DNA of 64,000 nucleotides, taken from contig DAOSOK010000017.1 in NCBI GenBank assembly GCA_035373905.1, positions 50,049-114,048 of the forward strand, given 5' to 3'. The notes under the pieces are model-generated. The model had not been told where the DNA came from and searched no databases. It worked only from the letters and a program-made list of their open reading frames with translations. The DNA is from Candidatus Ozemobacteraceae bacterium. Lineage in GTDB: Bacteria; Muiribacteriota; Ozemobacteria; Ozemobacterales; Ozemobacteraceae. The stretch's first letter is position 1. The number at the start of each line of letters is the position of its first letter. Shown piece by piece: positions 33,675 to 43,108 of this stretch. A program made the position numbers and the translations under genes.

Positions 33675-35306
33675 ATGACCGGAAGGTCGAGATGGCCCGT
33701 CGTCGCCGTGATATGCCTCGTGTTCGTCACGGCCTTCGCCGGCTGGTATGACAGCACCGCGGCGAACGGCACGTTCGTCTACGCCCTGGACGACGCCTAT
33801 ATCCACCTGACGATCGGCAGAACGCTCGCCGAGCACGGCATCTGGGGCGTGTCACCCCGCGAATTCTCCTCCGCCTCCTCCTCCCCTCTCTGGACGATCC
33901 TTCTCGCCCTCTGGTGCCGCATTTTCGGGGCAAGCGATCTGGCGCCGCTCGCATTGAACGTTCTCTTCGCCTGTCTGCTGGTCGCCGTTGCCGATTCGCT
34001 GCTGTGCGACTCCTGGGACGGCTACGCCGGGCGGCCGTGGCGCCGCTTCGCGTTCCTGTGCGCGCTCATGTTCGCGATTCCCGCGCCGGCGCTCATCCTT
34101 TCGGGAATGGAGCATCTTCTGCATGCGCTGCTGGCGGTTCTCTTCATCCTGAAGGCGGCGGAGTTTCTCTGGCCTGGCCCCGATTCATCGAAGCCTTCCG
34201 AAGGCTTCCTGACGCTCTCGGCAATCGCCGCGCTCACGGTTGCGACGCGGTATGAGAGCATGGCCCTGGTTGCCCCGGTCTTTCTAGTGCTGGCCTGGAG
34301 ACGAAAATGGAATTTCGCCGTCCCCCTGGTTCTGGCTTCCCTCCTCCCAGTGGTTCTGTTCGGAATATATAGTATTGTAAATAGAATGCCCTTCGTGCCG
34401 GCGTCGATCCTGGTGAAAACGGTCGGGCTCGCCCAGGGACTTCCGTCGTGGCTTCTGTATACACCGCTGGTGAAGGCCGCCATGCGAATCCTGGTCTGTC
34501 CACCCCTGCTGGTGATGATGGCGCTGGGCGTCTACACGCTTATCCGCGCGAGACGGGAAGGGACGAACGAGTCGTTCCGGTTTGCCGGCGCCGCGGGCAT
34601 GTTCGCCCTCTCATCGCTCATCCATGCCGAATTCGTCGGCGTCGGCTGGTTCTACCGATACGAAGCCTACCTGATCGCGGTCGGAATGACGACCGCCCTG
34701 CCGGCCTTCGTGAACGACGTCGTCGTTCATGCGTCGCAGCGGGACGATCGGCGGAAATTCCATTCGATCGTTTTCTCCGCGCTCGTCTGCGTGCTGTTCT
34801 GGCCGTTCGTCACGCGGGCGGCGCTGTCCCTGGTCGACACCCCTCGTGCGTATCGGAACATCGGTGACCAGCAGGTGCAGCTGGCGCGATTTCTCGCGGC
34901 GAAGGGGACCGGGAAGACCGTGGCCCTGAACGATATCGGGGCCGTCGCCTATTACTCCGACACCCCCATCCTGGACCTGTTCGGCCTTGCCAGCCCCGAA
35001 GTCTATCGCGTCCGAATCCGCCACGAATACTCCACGGAGTCGATCGAACGGCTTGCCAGGCGGGCCGGCGCGGAAACGGCGATCCTGACCCCCGACTGGT
35101 ACAAGGTGTTCGGCGGCATTCCCGCCTCCTGGACGCAGGTGGCGACGTGGAAGATCGAAAACAACATCATCTGCGGCAGCGATACGGTCGCATTTTACGC
35201 GATCGAGCCGAGTGCCCGGGAGGACCTGGAGCGCAGGCTGAAGGAGTTCGGGCCGAGCCTGCCGTCCGACGTGACGGCGGCGTTCCCGGGCAATCACGCA
35301 AAGTGA
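33675..35306 (+). CDS. GT-C type membrane protein, probable glycosyltransferase
   Basis: The 543-residue protein starts with a membrane helix followed by DDAYIHLTIGR, the acidic pair in the first external loop seen in many GT-C family enzymes (ArnT/PMT-like). About ten more hydrophobic spans follow, with a soluble C-terminal domain (about 400-543). These enzymes move sugars from lipid-phosphate carriers on the outer face of the inner membrane. It begins 4 bases after radA. The acceptor is unknown. Together with the genes at 406, 1782 and 31036 it suggests active glycan assembly. Confidence 0.72.
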   Translation: MTGRSRWPVVAVICLVFVTAFAGWYDSTAANGTFVYALDDAYIHLTIGRTLAEHGIWGVSPREFSSASSSPLWTILLALWCRIFGASDLAPLALNVLFACLLVAVADSLLCDSWDGYAGRPWRRFAFLCALMFAIPAPALILSGMEHLLHALLAVLFILKAAEFLWPGPDSSKPSEGFLTLSAIAALTVATRYESMALVAPVFLVLAWRRKWNFAVPLVLASLLPVVLFGIYSIVNRMPFVPASILVKTVGLAQGLPSWLLYTPLVKAAMRILVCPPLLVMMALGVYTLIRARREGTNESFRFAGAAGMFALSSLIHAEFVGVGWFYRYEAYLIAVGMTTALPAFVNDVVVHASQRDDRRKFHSIVFSALVCVLFWPFVTRAALSLVDTPRAYRNIGDQQVQLARFLAAKGTGKTVALNDIGAVAYYSDTPILDLFGLASPEVYRVRIRHEYSTESIERLARRAGAETAILTPDWYKVFGGIPASWTQVATWKIENNIICGSDTVAFYAIEPSAREDLERRLKEFGPSLPSDVTAAFPGNHAK

Positions 35307-35309
35307 CCG

Positions 35310-35783
35310 TCAGGCGGTGTTCCAGTTCCGCCAGGGGTTCCGGGCCAGGCTGGAGTTGAAATAGCGGGGGTCGCCCGTCACTTCTCGGCCGGCCCAGGAG
35401 GGAAGTTCGAAGTGAACGCCTTCGCCGGAAAATTCTATTTCAGCGACTATCAAACCTTCGTTCTCGCCCGCAAACTCGTCGATCTCCCACTTCCTGCCGG
35501 CGAATGCGACGGTATACCGCGTTTTCTCGATGAGGGGCTTTTCACAGAGACGCTCGAGCATCTCCCGGGCGTCGACGGCGGGGATCTCATACTCGTACTC
35601 CGCCCTGGCCGCGCCGGAGGATTCCCCCTTGATGGTGAGAAACCCGCGGTCGCCGGCGATTCTGACGCGGACGGTCCGTTCCTTTGCCGTCGAAAGATAT
35701 CCCTGACGATAGAATACGCCCCGCGCGCCCGTGCGCCAAGCATCTCCGGTGACCAGGAATTTCCGTTCGATTTCGATGCCCAT
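35310..35783 (-). CDS. CYTH-domain triphosphate tunnel metalloenzyme
   Basis: The N-terminal GIEIERKFLV is the EXEXK signature of CYTH proteins, and the remaining basic and acidic tunnel residues follow (RVRIAG, LTIKGES, EYEYEIP, KTRYTVAF, WEIDEFAGEN, AEIEFS, EVTGDPRYFN). At 157 residues it matches the bacterial NEMA/CthTTM group, which hydrolyses inorganic triphosphate or polyphosphate. The class IV adenylate cyclase activity is rarer. The ATG at 35783 gives the signature at the very N-terminus; an upstream extension to 35855 adds unrelated residues. It is the only minus-strand gene between 23 and 54 kb. Confidence 0.9.
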   Translation of the reverse strand: MGIEIERKFLVTGDAWRTGARGVFYRQGYLSTAKERTVRVRIAGDRGFLTIKGESSGAARAEYEYEIPAVDAREMLERLCEKPLIEKTRYTVAFAGRKWEIDEFAGENEGLIVAEIEFSGEGVHFELPSWAGREVTGDPRYFNSSLARNPWRNWNTA

Positions 35784-35835
35784 ATCCGTTTTCCAATTGT
35801 GGCAGGAAATCCGACGCAGAGCAAGAGTTTCCTGT

Positions 35836-35864
35836 TGCAATTGCCGTCGCGTCACGGTACAGTG
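35836..35864 (+). promoter_or_regulatory. Promoter for the lptF/G-argS run
   Basis: TTGCAA (35836-35841), a 17-base spacer and TACAGT (35859-35864) lie 35 bases before the ATG at 35900, in the divergent gap with the CYTH gene. Confidence 0.65.
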
Positions 35865-35899
35865 AGGGTTCGGACGAACCCGCCGACGCGGTAGGAAAC

Positions 35900-36994
35900 A
35901 TGCTGAAGACGATCGATCGCTATATCTTTGCCGAGCTCCTGCAGCCGTTCCTGTTCGGAATGGCGTTTTTCGTCGCGATCTGGCTGATCGACCTGATGAT
36001 GGAGCTGATCAACCTCATTTTCACGAAGGGCGTTCCTCCCTCGGTCGTCTTCCTGTTCTTCGTCTACAATCTTCCGCCCACCCTCGTCATCAGCTTTCCC
36101 ATGGCCATCCTGCTCGGCACGCTCGTGGCGTTCGGCCGCCTCTCGTCCGATTCCGAGGTCATCGCCATGAAGGCGGGCGGGTACAGCTTCACGCGCATCG
36201 CGATGCCGGCCGTCGTCGCCGGAATCGCCGTCACGGGCGTCACGTTTCTGTTCAACGAGAAAGTGGTGCCGGTCGCGAACGACAAGTTCAGCAAACTGTT
36301 CAGGCGCGAGGTCACGCTCAAGCGGCCCCTTCCGAAGATCGCCGCGAACCGGTTCTTCGAGGCCGGTCCCGGACGGAAATTCTTCGTTCAGGAGTTCGAC
36401 AAGGAAACCCGCGACATGTTCGGCGTCATCATGTACGAAGGCCAGGCGAAGAACTACCCGCGGGTCATCGAGGCCGCGAAAGCCCGGATCTCCGACGGGA
36501 AGTGCGTGTTCTGGAACGGCCGCATCTCGGACCTTCGCAGCTCCGGCGCCGATTATCACTACACCTACTTCGACACGCTCGACTACCCGATCGACACGCA
36601 TTACGTGAACCCCGACGACGTGCCGGACAACAAGGACCCCCGCCGGATGAACCTGGGCGAGCTCTATGCCTACATCCAGGACCTCCAGGGCAAGGGACTG
36701 ACCGGCAAGGCCCTGAAGCAGAACTGGATCGAGTTCTGGACCAAGACCTCGATTCCGTTCGCGAGCCTGATCTTCGTTCTTCTCGGCGCGCCGCTCGGCA
36801 CGCAGACGAGCCGCTCCGGCACCAGCATCGGGATCGGCATGTCGGTCGTGATCATTTTCCTGTACTACGTCTTTTTCGCCGCCGGAAAGGCCTTCGCCAC
36901 CGGTGGTTACGTGTCGCCCTTCGTGGGCGTCTGGCTGCCGAACTTCATCATCGGCAGCATCGGCGTGTGGCTGATCATGCGCTCCAAGGCCTGA
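35900..36994 (+). CDS. LptF/LptG family LPS-export permease
   Basis: This is a YjgP/YjgQ-type permease: three membrane helices at the N-terminus (MLKTIDRYIFAELLQPFLFG onward), a jellyroll domain (about 130-240) and three C-terminal helices. The signature NEKVVPVANDKF and the SSDSEVIAMKAGGYSF coupling helix are typical. With LptB it extracts LPS from the inner membrane for transport. Only one such gene is in the window, so whether it is LptF or LptG cannot be said. Its presence is good evidence for an outer membrane. Length 364 is normal. Confidence 0.92.
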   Translation: MLKTIDRYIFAELLQPFLFGMAFFVAIWLIDLMMELINLIFTKGVPPSVVFLFFVYNLPPTLVISFPMAILLGTLVAFGRLSSDSEVIAMKAGGYSFTRIAMPAVVAGIAVTGVTFLFNEKVVPVANDKFSKLFRREVTLKRPLPKIAANRFFEAGPGRKFFVQEFDKETRDMFGVIMYEGQAKNYPRVIEAAKARISDGKCVFWNGRISDLRSSGADYHYTYFDTLDYPIDTHYVNPDDVPDNKDPRRMNLGELYAYIQDLQGKGLTGKALKQNWIEFWTKTSIPFASLIFVLLGAPLGTQTSRSGTSIGIGMSVVIIFLYYVFFAAGKAFATGGYVSPFVGVWLPNFIIGSIGVWLIMRSKA

Positions 36995-37051
36995 GCCGCC
37001 GTCGTCCATCCCGGCATCCCCCGCGGGTGCCCGAGTTCCAGGAGACCGTTT

Positions 37052-38827
37052 GTGAAAAAGCCCCTGACCGCCCTGATCGCAGCGAAACTGACGGAAACGG
37101 TGCGCCGGTACGGCGTCGACCCGGCCGGCGTCTTCGATCTCCAGGTGCCGCCCGACCGTTCGAAGGGCGACTTCGCCCTGAACACCGCCATGCGCCTGGC
37201 GAAACCCGCGAAGAAACGGCCGCTCGAACTCGCCGAGGAGATCGCCGCGATTCTCCGGACCGAGACCGACTGGTTCGACCGCATCGAGGTCGCGCCGCCG
37301 GGCTTCATCAATATGTTTCTCAAGACGGCCGTCATCGGCCGCGTGCTCGCTGAAACCGCGAAGCAGGCCGACCTGGGCGTGCGGCGCGAAGACCGGCCCC
37401 AGACCGTCGTCATCGATTATTCGAGCGTGAATATAGCGAAGCAGATGCATGTCGGCCATCTTCGTTCCACCATCATCGGCGACGTGCTTTCGCGCGTGCT
37501 CGAAGCCCGCGGTGAAAAGGTGATCCGCCAGAATCATCTCGGCGACTGGGGACTGCCCATCGCCATGGTCATCTGGAAGGCCGGCCCGCTCCTGCGCGAC
37601 ATCGAAGCCCGCGGCGTGCCGGTCGAGTCCGAACTGACCCTCGCGAAGCTGGAAACGCTGTATCGCGATGCGACGGCCGCCTGCAAGGAAGACCCGACCG
37701 CAGCCGCGACGTGTCACGACATCCTCGTGAAGCTTCAGAACGGGGACGAGCAGCTGCTCCGCGACTGGCGCACCGTGACCCGCGTCTCGATGGCCGAGGT
37801 CTATCGCATGTACGCCGAGCTGGGCGTCAGACTGACGCCGGAGCACGAGTGCGGCGAGAGCTTCTACCGCGACCGCCTGGCGGCGGCGGTCGAAGCCGTA
37901 AAACAGGCCGGCCGGCTCGTCGAGTCGCAGGGCGCCCGGTGCGTGTTCCTCGAGCATTTCAAGGCGAAGGACGGCAGCCCGCTTCCCGTCATCGTCCAGA
38001 AGTCCGACGGCGGCTACAACTACGAGACGTTCGACCTGGCGGCGGTGATCTATCGCGTGAACGAGCTGGCCGCTGATCGCGTGATCTACGTGACCGACGC
38101 CCGCCAGGCTCTGCACTTCGCGCAGGTGTTCGACGTGGCGACGGTCTGCGGCTGGACGAAACGGGCCGACGGGACCTCCGTCAGCTTCGAACACGTGCCG
38201 TTCGGAAGCGTGCTCGGCGAGGACAACAAGCCTCTCAAGACGCGCAGCGGCGAGAACGTGAAACTCTCCGACCTCATCTCGGAAGCCGTTGAACGCGCCT
38301 ACGCCACGGTCTGCGAGAAGAACGCCGATCTGCCCGAAGAGCAGAAGCGCCGCGTCGCCAAAGCCGTCGGCATCGGCGCCGTCAAATACGCCGATCTGAG
38401 TCAGAACCGTAATAATGACTATATATTCTCGTTCGACCGCATGCTCGCTCTGCAGGGCAACACCGCGCCGTATCTGCAATACGCGCATGCCCGCATCTGC
38501 TCGATCTTCCGCAAGGGAGGAATCGCGGATGCCGAAGATCTCGGCGATCCCGTCCTCGTCGAGCCGGCAGAACGGGCGCTCGGTTTGAAGCTCCTGGAGT
38601 TCGCGGACGTCGTTGCCTCGGTCGAAGCCGATCTGCGACCTCACACCCTGTGCACCTACCTGTTCGACCTCGCGACCGCATTCTCGGGCTTTTACGATCA
38701 GTGCCCGGTGCTCGTGGCGGCCGACCCGCAGCAACGCAGGTCGCGCCTCGCCCTGTGCCGCATCACGCGGCGAACCCTGGCGCTCGGCCTCGACCTGCTT
38801 GGCATCGAAGCGCCCCAGGAGATGTAA
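37052..38827 (+). CDS. argS: Arginyl-tRNA synthetase
   Basis: This class I aminoacyl-tRNA synthetase charges tRNA-Arg. The N-terminal Add1 domain is present. The HIGH motif appears as HVGHLRSTIIGD. The KMSKS motif is degenerate in the way usual for ArgS (GEDNKPLKTRSGENVKL). A DALR anticodon-binding domain ends the 591 residues. Start is GTG with AGGAG 8 bases upstream. It begins 57 bases after the LPS permease and only 3 bases separate its stop from the TPR gene. Confidence 0.97.
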   Translation: MKKPLTALIAAKLTETVRRYGVDPAGVFDLQVPPDRSKGDFALNTAMRLAKPAKKRPLELAEEIAAILRTETDWFDRIEVAPPGFINMFLKTAVIGRVLAETAKQADLGVRREDRPQTVVIDYSSVNIAKQMHVGHLRSTIIGDVLSRVLEARGEKVIRQNHLGDWGLPIAMVIWKAGPLLRDIEARGVPVESELTLAKLETLYRDATAACKEDPTAAATCHDILVKLQNGDEQLLRDWRTVTRVSMAEVYRMYAELGVRLTPEHECGESFYRDRLAAAVEAVKQAGRLVESQGARCVFLEHFKAKDGSPLPVIVQKSDGGYNYETFDLAAVIYRVNELAADRVIYVTDARQALHFAQVFDVATVCGWTKRADGTSVSFEHVPFGSVLGEDNKPLKTRSGENVKLSDLISEAVERAYATVCEKNADLPEEQKRRVAKAVGIGAVKYADLSQNRNNDYIFSFDRMLALQGNTAPYLQYAHARICSIFRKGGIADAEDLGDPVLVEPAERALGLKLLEFADVVASVEADLRPHTLCTYLFDLATAFSGFYDQCPVLVAADPQQRRSRLALCRITRRTLALGLDLLGIEAPQEM

Positions 38828-38830
38828 GCC

Positions 38831-41569
38831 ATGCCGGTCTGTCCAACCTGCGCCCAGCCGAACGAGCCCAACCGCCGTTTCTGCGGTTCGTGCGGAGCCC
38901 GCCTCGAATCGTCCGTCGAAGGAACGCCCGAATCCGCTTCGCCGTCGGCGCCGCGGGGACGCGCGTCCGGCGCCGTCACCCCCGCCGAGCTCGAGGCTCT
39001 GACGGCCGAGGTGAAACGGTCGCCGACCTCTGCCGATGCGTATCTGCGACTCGGCGCGGCTCTGCTCGCCTCGGGAAAGGGAGAACGGGCGTTTTCGACG
39101 TTTCGGGCGGCCAAGGCCATCGCGCCGAACGACGTCCGCATCCACCGGCTCGGCGCCGAGATCCTCGAGACGCTGGGGCGGCACGACGAGGCGCTGGCCG
39201 CGCTCGACACGGTCGTAAAGCTGAGCCCGGGCGGCGATATCGAGGCGGACCTCCAGGCCGCCAGGATCCTCCACGAGTCCGGCCGGCGCCAGAAGGCGCT
39301 CGACCGGCTTCAGCGGCTGCGGGACGCGGCGCCGCGCAAGCCGGAGATTCTTCTCAGGCTTTCCGAGATCGAGCTGAGTCTCGGAGATGCGGTCGCGGCG
39401 CAGATCGACCTGACCGCGTACCGCAAGCAGACCGGTGAGTCGCGCGAGATGTTCCTCCTGCTCGGCCAGGCGATGATGGCCCAGTCGTTCCACGACGGCG
39501 CGATCCGCCATTACCGGGACGCTCTGGCGAAATTTCCGGACGATTTCGAGCTCCGGCTCGGCCTGGGCCGGGCATACCTGGGAAGCGGCGAGCGCGGCCA
39601 GGCGATGCTCGAGTTCGAGCGGGCCCTGGCGGCGGCTCCGACGAGAATCCCGGTTCTCCTCGAAATGGGCCGCCTCTACGGCGACATGGGGATGGAGGAG
39701 AAAGCCGAAGAGCTGTTCGAACGGATTCACCGGCAGAACGTGCGCGACGGCGAGGTGTTTCTATCGCTGGCGGAATATTATCAGAAGAGACGCCGGCCCG
39801 GCCGGGCGAAAAGCGAGCTCGAGCGAGCCCGCAGTTGCAGTCCGCATCATCCCGGGATCGTCCGGATGCTGTGCGAAATTCTCGAGGCCGAAAACGACAC
39901 GGCGAAAGCCCTCGCCGAATACGAGCGGTTCCTCGAAAGCGTTCCCGGGACCGCCTGGGCCCTGGAAGGCGTGATCCGTTGCGCCCGCGCCCAAGGCGAA
40001 TTCGCGCGCGTCGCGAAGGCGCAGAAGGCGTTCATCGAGGCCGGCCAGGCCACGCCCGAGTCCTGGTGCGACCTGGGTGAGACCCTGATCCGGCTCGGCA
40101 AGTTCAGGGAGGCCGAGAAAGCGTTCGAAACCGCTTCCCATCTCGATCCGACCTGCGCCCGGGCCTACCAGGCGCCCGAACTTATCCGCATCGAGAAAGC
40201 CCGGGCCGACGGCGAGCAGTTCGTTCAACAGGCGCGCGAGGCGATTAAAAAACGGTTTCTTCTCACCGCGGTCGAGCGGCTCGACCGGGCTCTCGAACTC
40301 GTTCCGCGCGAAACAGCCTGGATGCGGCTTCTTGCCGACGTCTGCCTTCGCATCGGCGCGTTCGGCCGCGCCTCGGAGATGCTCTCGAAGGTGCGCGCCG
40401 CCGATCCGCGCGACGTATGGGTGAGCCGCCAGCTCGCGCGGGTGTATGAGAGCGAGGAAAAGCAGACGCTTGCGATCGAGCTCCTGGCTTCGGCGCTGAA
40501 AGATCAGCCGGGCGACGTCGAGACGCATATCGCGCTCCTCAGACTCAAGCGCGGCCAGGTCAAAGGAGACCGGTTCGAGCGCGACATGCTCGGTTCGCTG
40601 ATGAAGCATGTGCAGGCCGAGTTGTCCGGTCTCGGCAAAAACAGCCCGGTGCCGGCGCTGGTCGAGGGATTCGCGCAGTATATCTTCGGCATGGGAACCC
40701 GTTCCCAGACCGAGGCGCTGGCGAAGGCCCAGGAATTATTCGAGGAGGCCCTGTACCGCAACGGCGACGATCCGTGGGCTCAGCGAGGCCTGACGCTGGT
40801 CTTCCGGGCCCGGGGGGACGTGAAGAAGGCGGCGCACCATTTGCAGGAAGTGGTCAGGCAGAGTTCCGATCCGACCCAACTCCTTGCGCTGGCGAAACTC
40901 CACGAGAACTTCCAGTTCTACGGGGACGCGCGGCGCTGTTACACCTCTCTCAAAAACCTGTTTCCCGACAACGGCCTGTACCGGCGCCGGATCGTCGAGA
41001 TGATGTCGCACGAGAGCGAGGCCGGCGGGAAGAACCTGCTGATGGAATTCCTCGGAACGGTCCAGGAACAGGTGAAGGCGTCCCAGATCGACCCCTGGCC
41101 CGCATACGATCTCGCCGTCGCCCAGACGATCATGGCGCGCCGCTCGACGCAGCGCGAGGAATGGTCGCGCCGGGCCCTCCTGAGCTGGAACAAGGCCGCC
41201 TCGATGGCCGATGCGCCGCAGTGGTCGCGCTGGGGGCTGATGGAGGCGCAACTCGAGTTCCTCAAGGGCGCCGATCGGCTCCGGGCGCTGAACCAGAACC
41301 TGAAACTCTGCGAGAAGATCGCGCGGGAACATCCCGACCTGGCCCCCGCCCATGCGGCGGTCGCCCGATGCTATCTCGGCTTCGAAGACCTCGCCCAGAC
41401 GGACCGGGCGGCAAAACATCTGGAGACGGCCGTTTTTCTCGACCCTCATGCGGTCGAATACCAGATGCTGCTCGCGAAAATGTATCGCGAGCTCGGTCGT
41501 GCGGCACGGGTGGACGCGATTCGACAGGCCGTGATACTATCGGAACCGGAGTTGGCCCTGAAGATCTGA
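38831..41569 (+). CDS. Zinc-ribbon plus TPR-repeat scaffold protein
   Basis: The 912-residue protein starts with a zinc ribbon (C4, C7, C18, C21). A short Ser/Pro/Gly linker follows, then TPR-type helical repeats from about residue 50 to the end, around 18-20 repeats by eye with the usual alternating Ala/Gly/Leu pattern. There is no signal peptide or membrane helix, so it is cytoplasmic. It starts 3 bases after argS and precedes an RsbW/STAS pair by 26 bases. A scaffold role in that signalling unit is possible but only inferred from gene order. Confidence 0.82.
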   Translation: MPVCPTCAQPNEPNRRFCGSCGARLESSVEGTPESASPSAPRGRASGAVTPAELEALTAEVKRSPTSADAYLRLGAALLASGKGERAFSTFRAAKAIAPNDVRIHRLGAEILETLGRHDEALAALDTVVKLSPGGDIEADLQAARILHESGRRQKALDRLQRLRDAAPRKPEILLRLSEIELSLGDAVAAQIDLTAYRKQTGESREMFLLLGQAMMAQSFHDGAIRHYRDALAKFPDDFELRLGLGRAYLGSGERGQAMLEFERALAAAPTRIPVLLEMGRLYGDMGMEEKAEELFERIHRQNVRDGEVFLSLAEYYQKRRRPGRAKSELERARSCSPHHPGIVRMLCEILEAENDTAKALAEYERFLESVPGTAWALEGVIRCARAQGEFARVAKAQKAFIEAGQATPESWCDLGETLIRLGKFREAEKAFETASHLDPTCARAYQAPELIRIEKARADGEQFVQQAREAIKKRFLLTAVERLDRALELVPRETAWMRLLADVCLRIGAFGRASEMLSKVRAADPRDVWVSRQLARVYESEEKQTLAIELLASALKDQPGDVETHIALLRLKRGQVKGDRFERDMLGSLMKHVQAELSGLGKNSPVPALVEGFAQYIFGMGTRSQTEALAKAQELFEEALYRNGDDPWAQRGLTLVFRARGDVKKAAHHLQEVVRQSSDPTQLLALAKLHENFQFYGDARRCYTSLKNLFPDNGLYRRRIVEMMSHESEAGGKNLLMEFLGTVQEQVKASQIDPWPAYDLAVAQTIMARRSTQREEWSRRALLSWNKAASMADAPQWSRWGLMEAQLEFLKGADRLRALNQNLKLCEKIAREHPDLAPAHAAVARCYLGFEDLAQTDRAAKHLETAVFLDPHAVEYQMLLAKMYRELGRAARVDAIRQAVILSEPELALKI

Positions 41570-41595
41570 CGCGCCTGGAAAGGATCTTGCCCAAG

Positions 41596-42087
41596 GTGCC
41601 CGTTTCCGGCGGATACGATATAGACAAGTTGATTGATTCGGCGCCTGACAGGACGACGCTCGTCGATCTCGAACTGTCGGGCAATCCGCGTTGCCTTGCC
41701 CTCGTGCGGCGTCTTCTCGAGGCAAGCGCCCATTCGATGCTTCTCGACGAGACCCTGCTCAACGACATCAAGCTCGCCGTGACCGAGGCATGCACGAACG
41801 TCATCAAGCATGCGTTCAAATACGATCCGACGAAAAAATTCGGGGTCACGATCCAGATTTCCCCGATGCTCTACCTGATTCGCGTGATCTATGAAGATTC
41901 CGGGTTCAATCCTGATTCGATCCCCCTCCCGGATCTCGATGAATACAAAGGCGGAGGGCTCGGCGTTTATATCATGCGCAACATCATGGATGACGTGGTA
42001 TATTCAACAGACCCCCCCACGGGGATGGTGACCTTGCGTATGGTAAAATTGCTGAAACCTCTTTTCACGACCGGAGGCCCCATGTGA
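41596..42087 (+). CDS. Anti-sigma-factor-type serine kinase (RsbW-like HATPase)
   Basis: A GHKL ATPase domain is clear: N-box TEACTNVIKHAFK, G1-like DSGFNPDSI and G2 GGGLGVYIMRNIMD. These are the features of RsbW/SpoIIAB kinases, which hold a sigma factor or other target and phosphorylate a STAS antagonist. The start is uncertain: GTG at 41596 has AAAGGA about 10 bases upstream, and TTG at 41587 is an alternative. The GTG start gives 163 residues, normal for the family. The stop overlaps the STAS gene's GTG, so the pair is translationally coupled. Confidence 0.85.
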   Translation: MPVSGGYDIDKLIDSAPDRTTLVDLELSGNPRCLALVRRLLEASAHSMLLDETLLNDIKLAVTEACTNVIKHAFKYDPTKKFGVTIQISPMLYLIRVIYEDSGFNPDSIPLPDLDEYKGGGLGVYIMRNIMDDVVYSTDPPTGMVTLRMVKLLKPLFTTGGPM

Positions 42088-42392
42088 AGATAGACATACA
42101 GCGGGATGCGGCGCATCAGCGCACGACCTTCGTCCTCGACGGAGAGTTGGACGTCCATCAGGCGAAGACGCTCAAGTCGACCGTTCTCGAGAAGCTCGAG
42201 GAGGGCGTCTGGACGTACGTGATCGAGATGAACAGCGTCGGATACATCGACAGCTCGGGGCTCGGCATGCTCGTCTACCTCAAGAAGGAAATCCTTCGAA
42301 GCCAGGGACGCATGGTCATCGCCAACCCGACGGAAGCCGTTCTCAACGTCTTCCGCCTCACGAAGCTCAACGAGTTTTTCGAGCTGGGCTGA
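42084..42392 (+). CDS. Anti-anti-sigma factor (STAS domain, RsbV-like)
   Basis: The 102-residue single STAS domain has the phosphoacceptor motif YIDSSGLGMLVYLK, whose first Ser is the usual phosphorylation site, and the FVLDGELDVHQAK first strand-helix. Unphosphorylated STAS proteins bind the kinase partner and release its target. The GTG start overlaps the kinase stop. No sigma factor or PP2C phosphatase is adjacent, so the controlled target and the reset phosphatase lie elsewhere. Confidence 0.92.
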   Translation: MKIDIQRDAAHQRTTFVLDGELDVHQAKTLKSTVLEKLEEGVWTYVIEMNSVGYIDSSGLGMLVYLKKEILRSQGRMVIANPTEAVLNVFRLTKLNEFFELG

Positions 42393-42409
42393 ACGACGTC
42401 TTCGATCCG

Positions 42410-43108
42410 ATGATGCATCCGCCTGCCGCCGGAACAACCGCCCCGAGCCGATCGCCGGGGCTGTTCATCACGTTCGAGGGGCCCGAAGGCAGCGGCAAGA
42501 GCACCCAGATCAGGCGGCTTGCGGCCGAACTCGAAGCGGTCGGACGAACCGTGATTCTTACGCGCGAACCGGGCGGTACGACCGCCGGCGACCGCATCCG
42601 GAGCATCCTCCTGGATAAAACCGGCGTCTCCCTGGAGCCCGAGACGGAAGTGTTTCTGATGCTCGCTCAGCGCACGGAACACTGGAAAAAAGTCATCGAG
42701 CCGGCGAAAGCGCGCGGCTGCATCATTCTGTGCGATCGCTATTTCGACAGCAGTCTCGCCTACCAGGGATACGGCCGCGGGATCGACGTCGCCGCGATCC
42801 GCAAGCTGCATATCGATTTTCTCGGCTCCGGGTTCCTGCCCGATGCCACGGTTCTGTTCGACCTGCCGCCCGAAAAAGGGCTCGAGCGTGTCAGAACCTC
42901 CGGCCGCGGCGCCCCCGACCGCATCGAGTCCGAAGAGCTCGCGTTTCACCGCCGCGTCCGGGAAGGATATCTCGCGGCGGCCGCTTCCGAGCCGGAACGC
43001 TACCTCGTCATCCCTGCCGACCGCGACGTCGCGCAGATTGCCCGCGACGTTTCGGCCGCCCTCAACGCCCGGTTCGCCCTGAATCTCGGCTGTGAGGCCC
43101 CGGCATGA
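42410..43108 (+). CDS. tmk: Thymidylate kinase
   Basis: Tmk phosphorylates dTMP to dTDP. Walker A is FEGPEGSGKSTQ, the DR[YF] motif is CDRYFDSSLAYQGYGRG and the TREPGGT substrate loop is intact. There is a 15-residue N-terminal extension before the P-loop strand; a later start is not available in good context. It starts 17 bases after the STAS gene and overlaps the cyclase gene downstream (ATGA). In Firmicutes tmk lies beside a yaaR-like gene, as here with one gene between. Confidence 0.95.
   Translation: MMHPPAAGTTAPSRSPGLFITFEGPEGSGKSTQIRRLAAELEAVGRTVILTREPGGTTAGDRIRSILLDKTGVSLEPETEVFLMLAQRTEHWKKVIEPAKARGCIILCDRYFDSSLAYQGYGRGIDVAAIRKLHIDFLGSGFLPDATVLFDLPPEKGLERVRTSGRGAPDRIESEELAFHRRVREGYLAAAASEPERYLVIPADRDVAQIARDVSAALNARFALNLGCEAPA

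Noticed and set aside
32084..33772. A 562-codon minus-strand frame opposite radA
   Set aside because: Antisense shadow of a certain gene.
35852..39730. A 1292-codon minus-strand open frame opposite the LPS permease, argS and the TPR gene
   Set aside because: Same reason: it mirrors conserved plus-strand genes and shows only codon-structure shadow composition.
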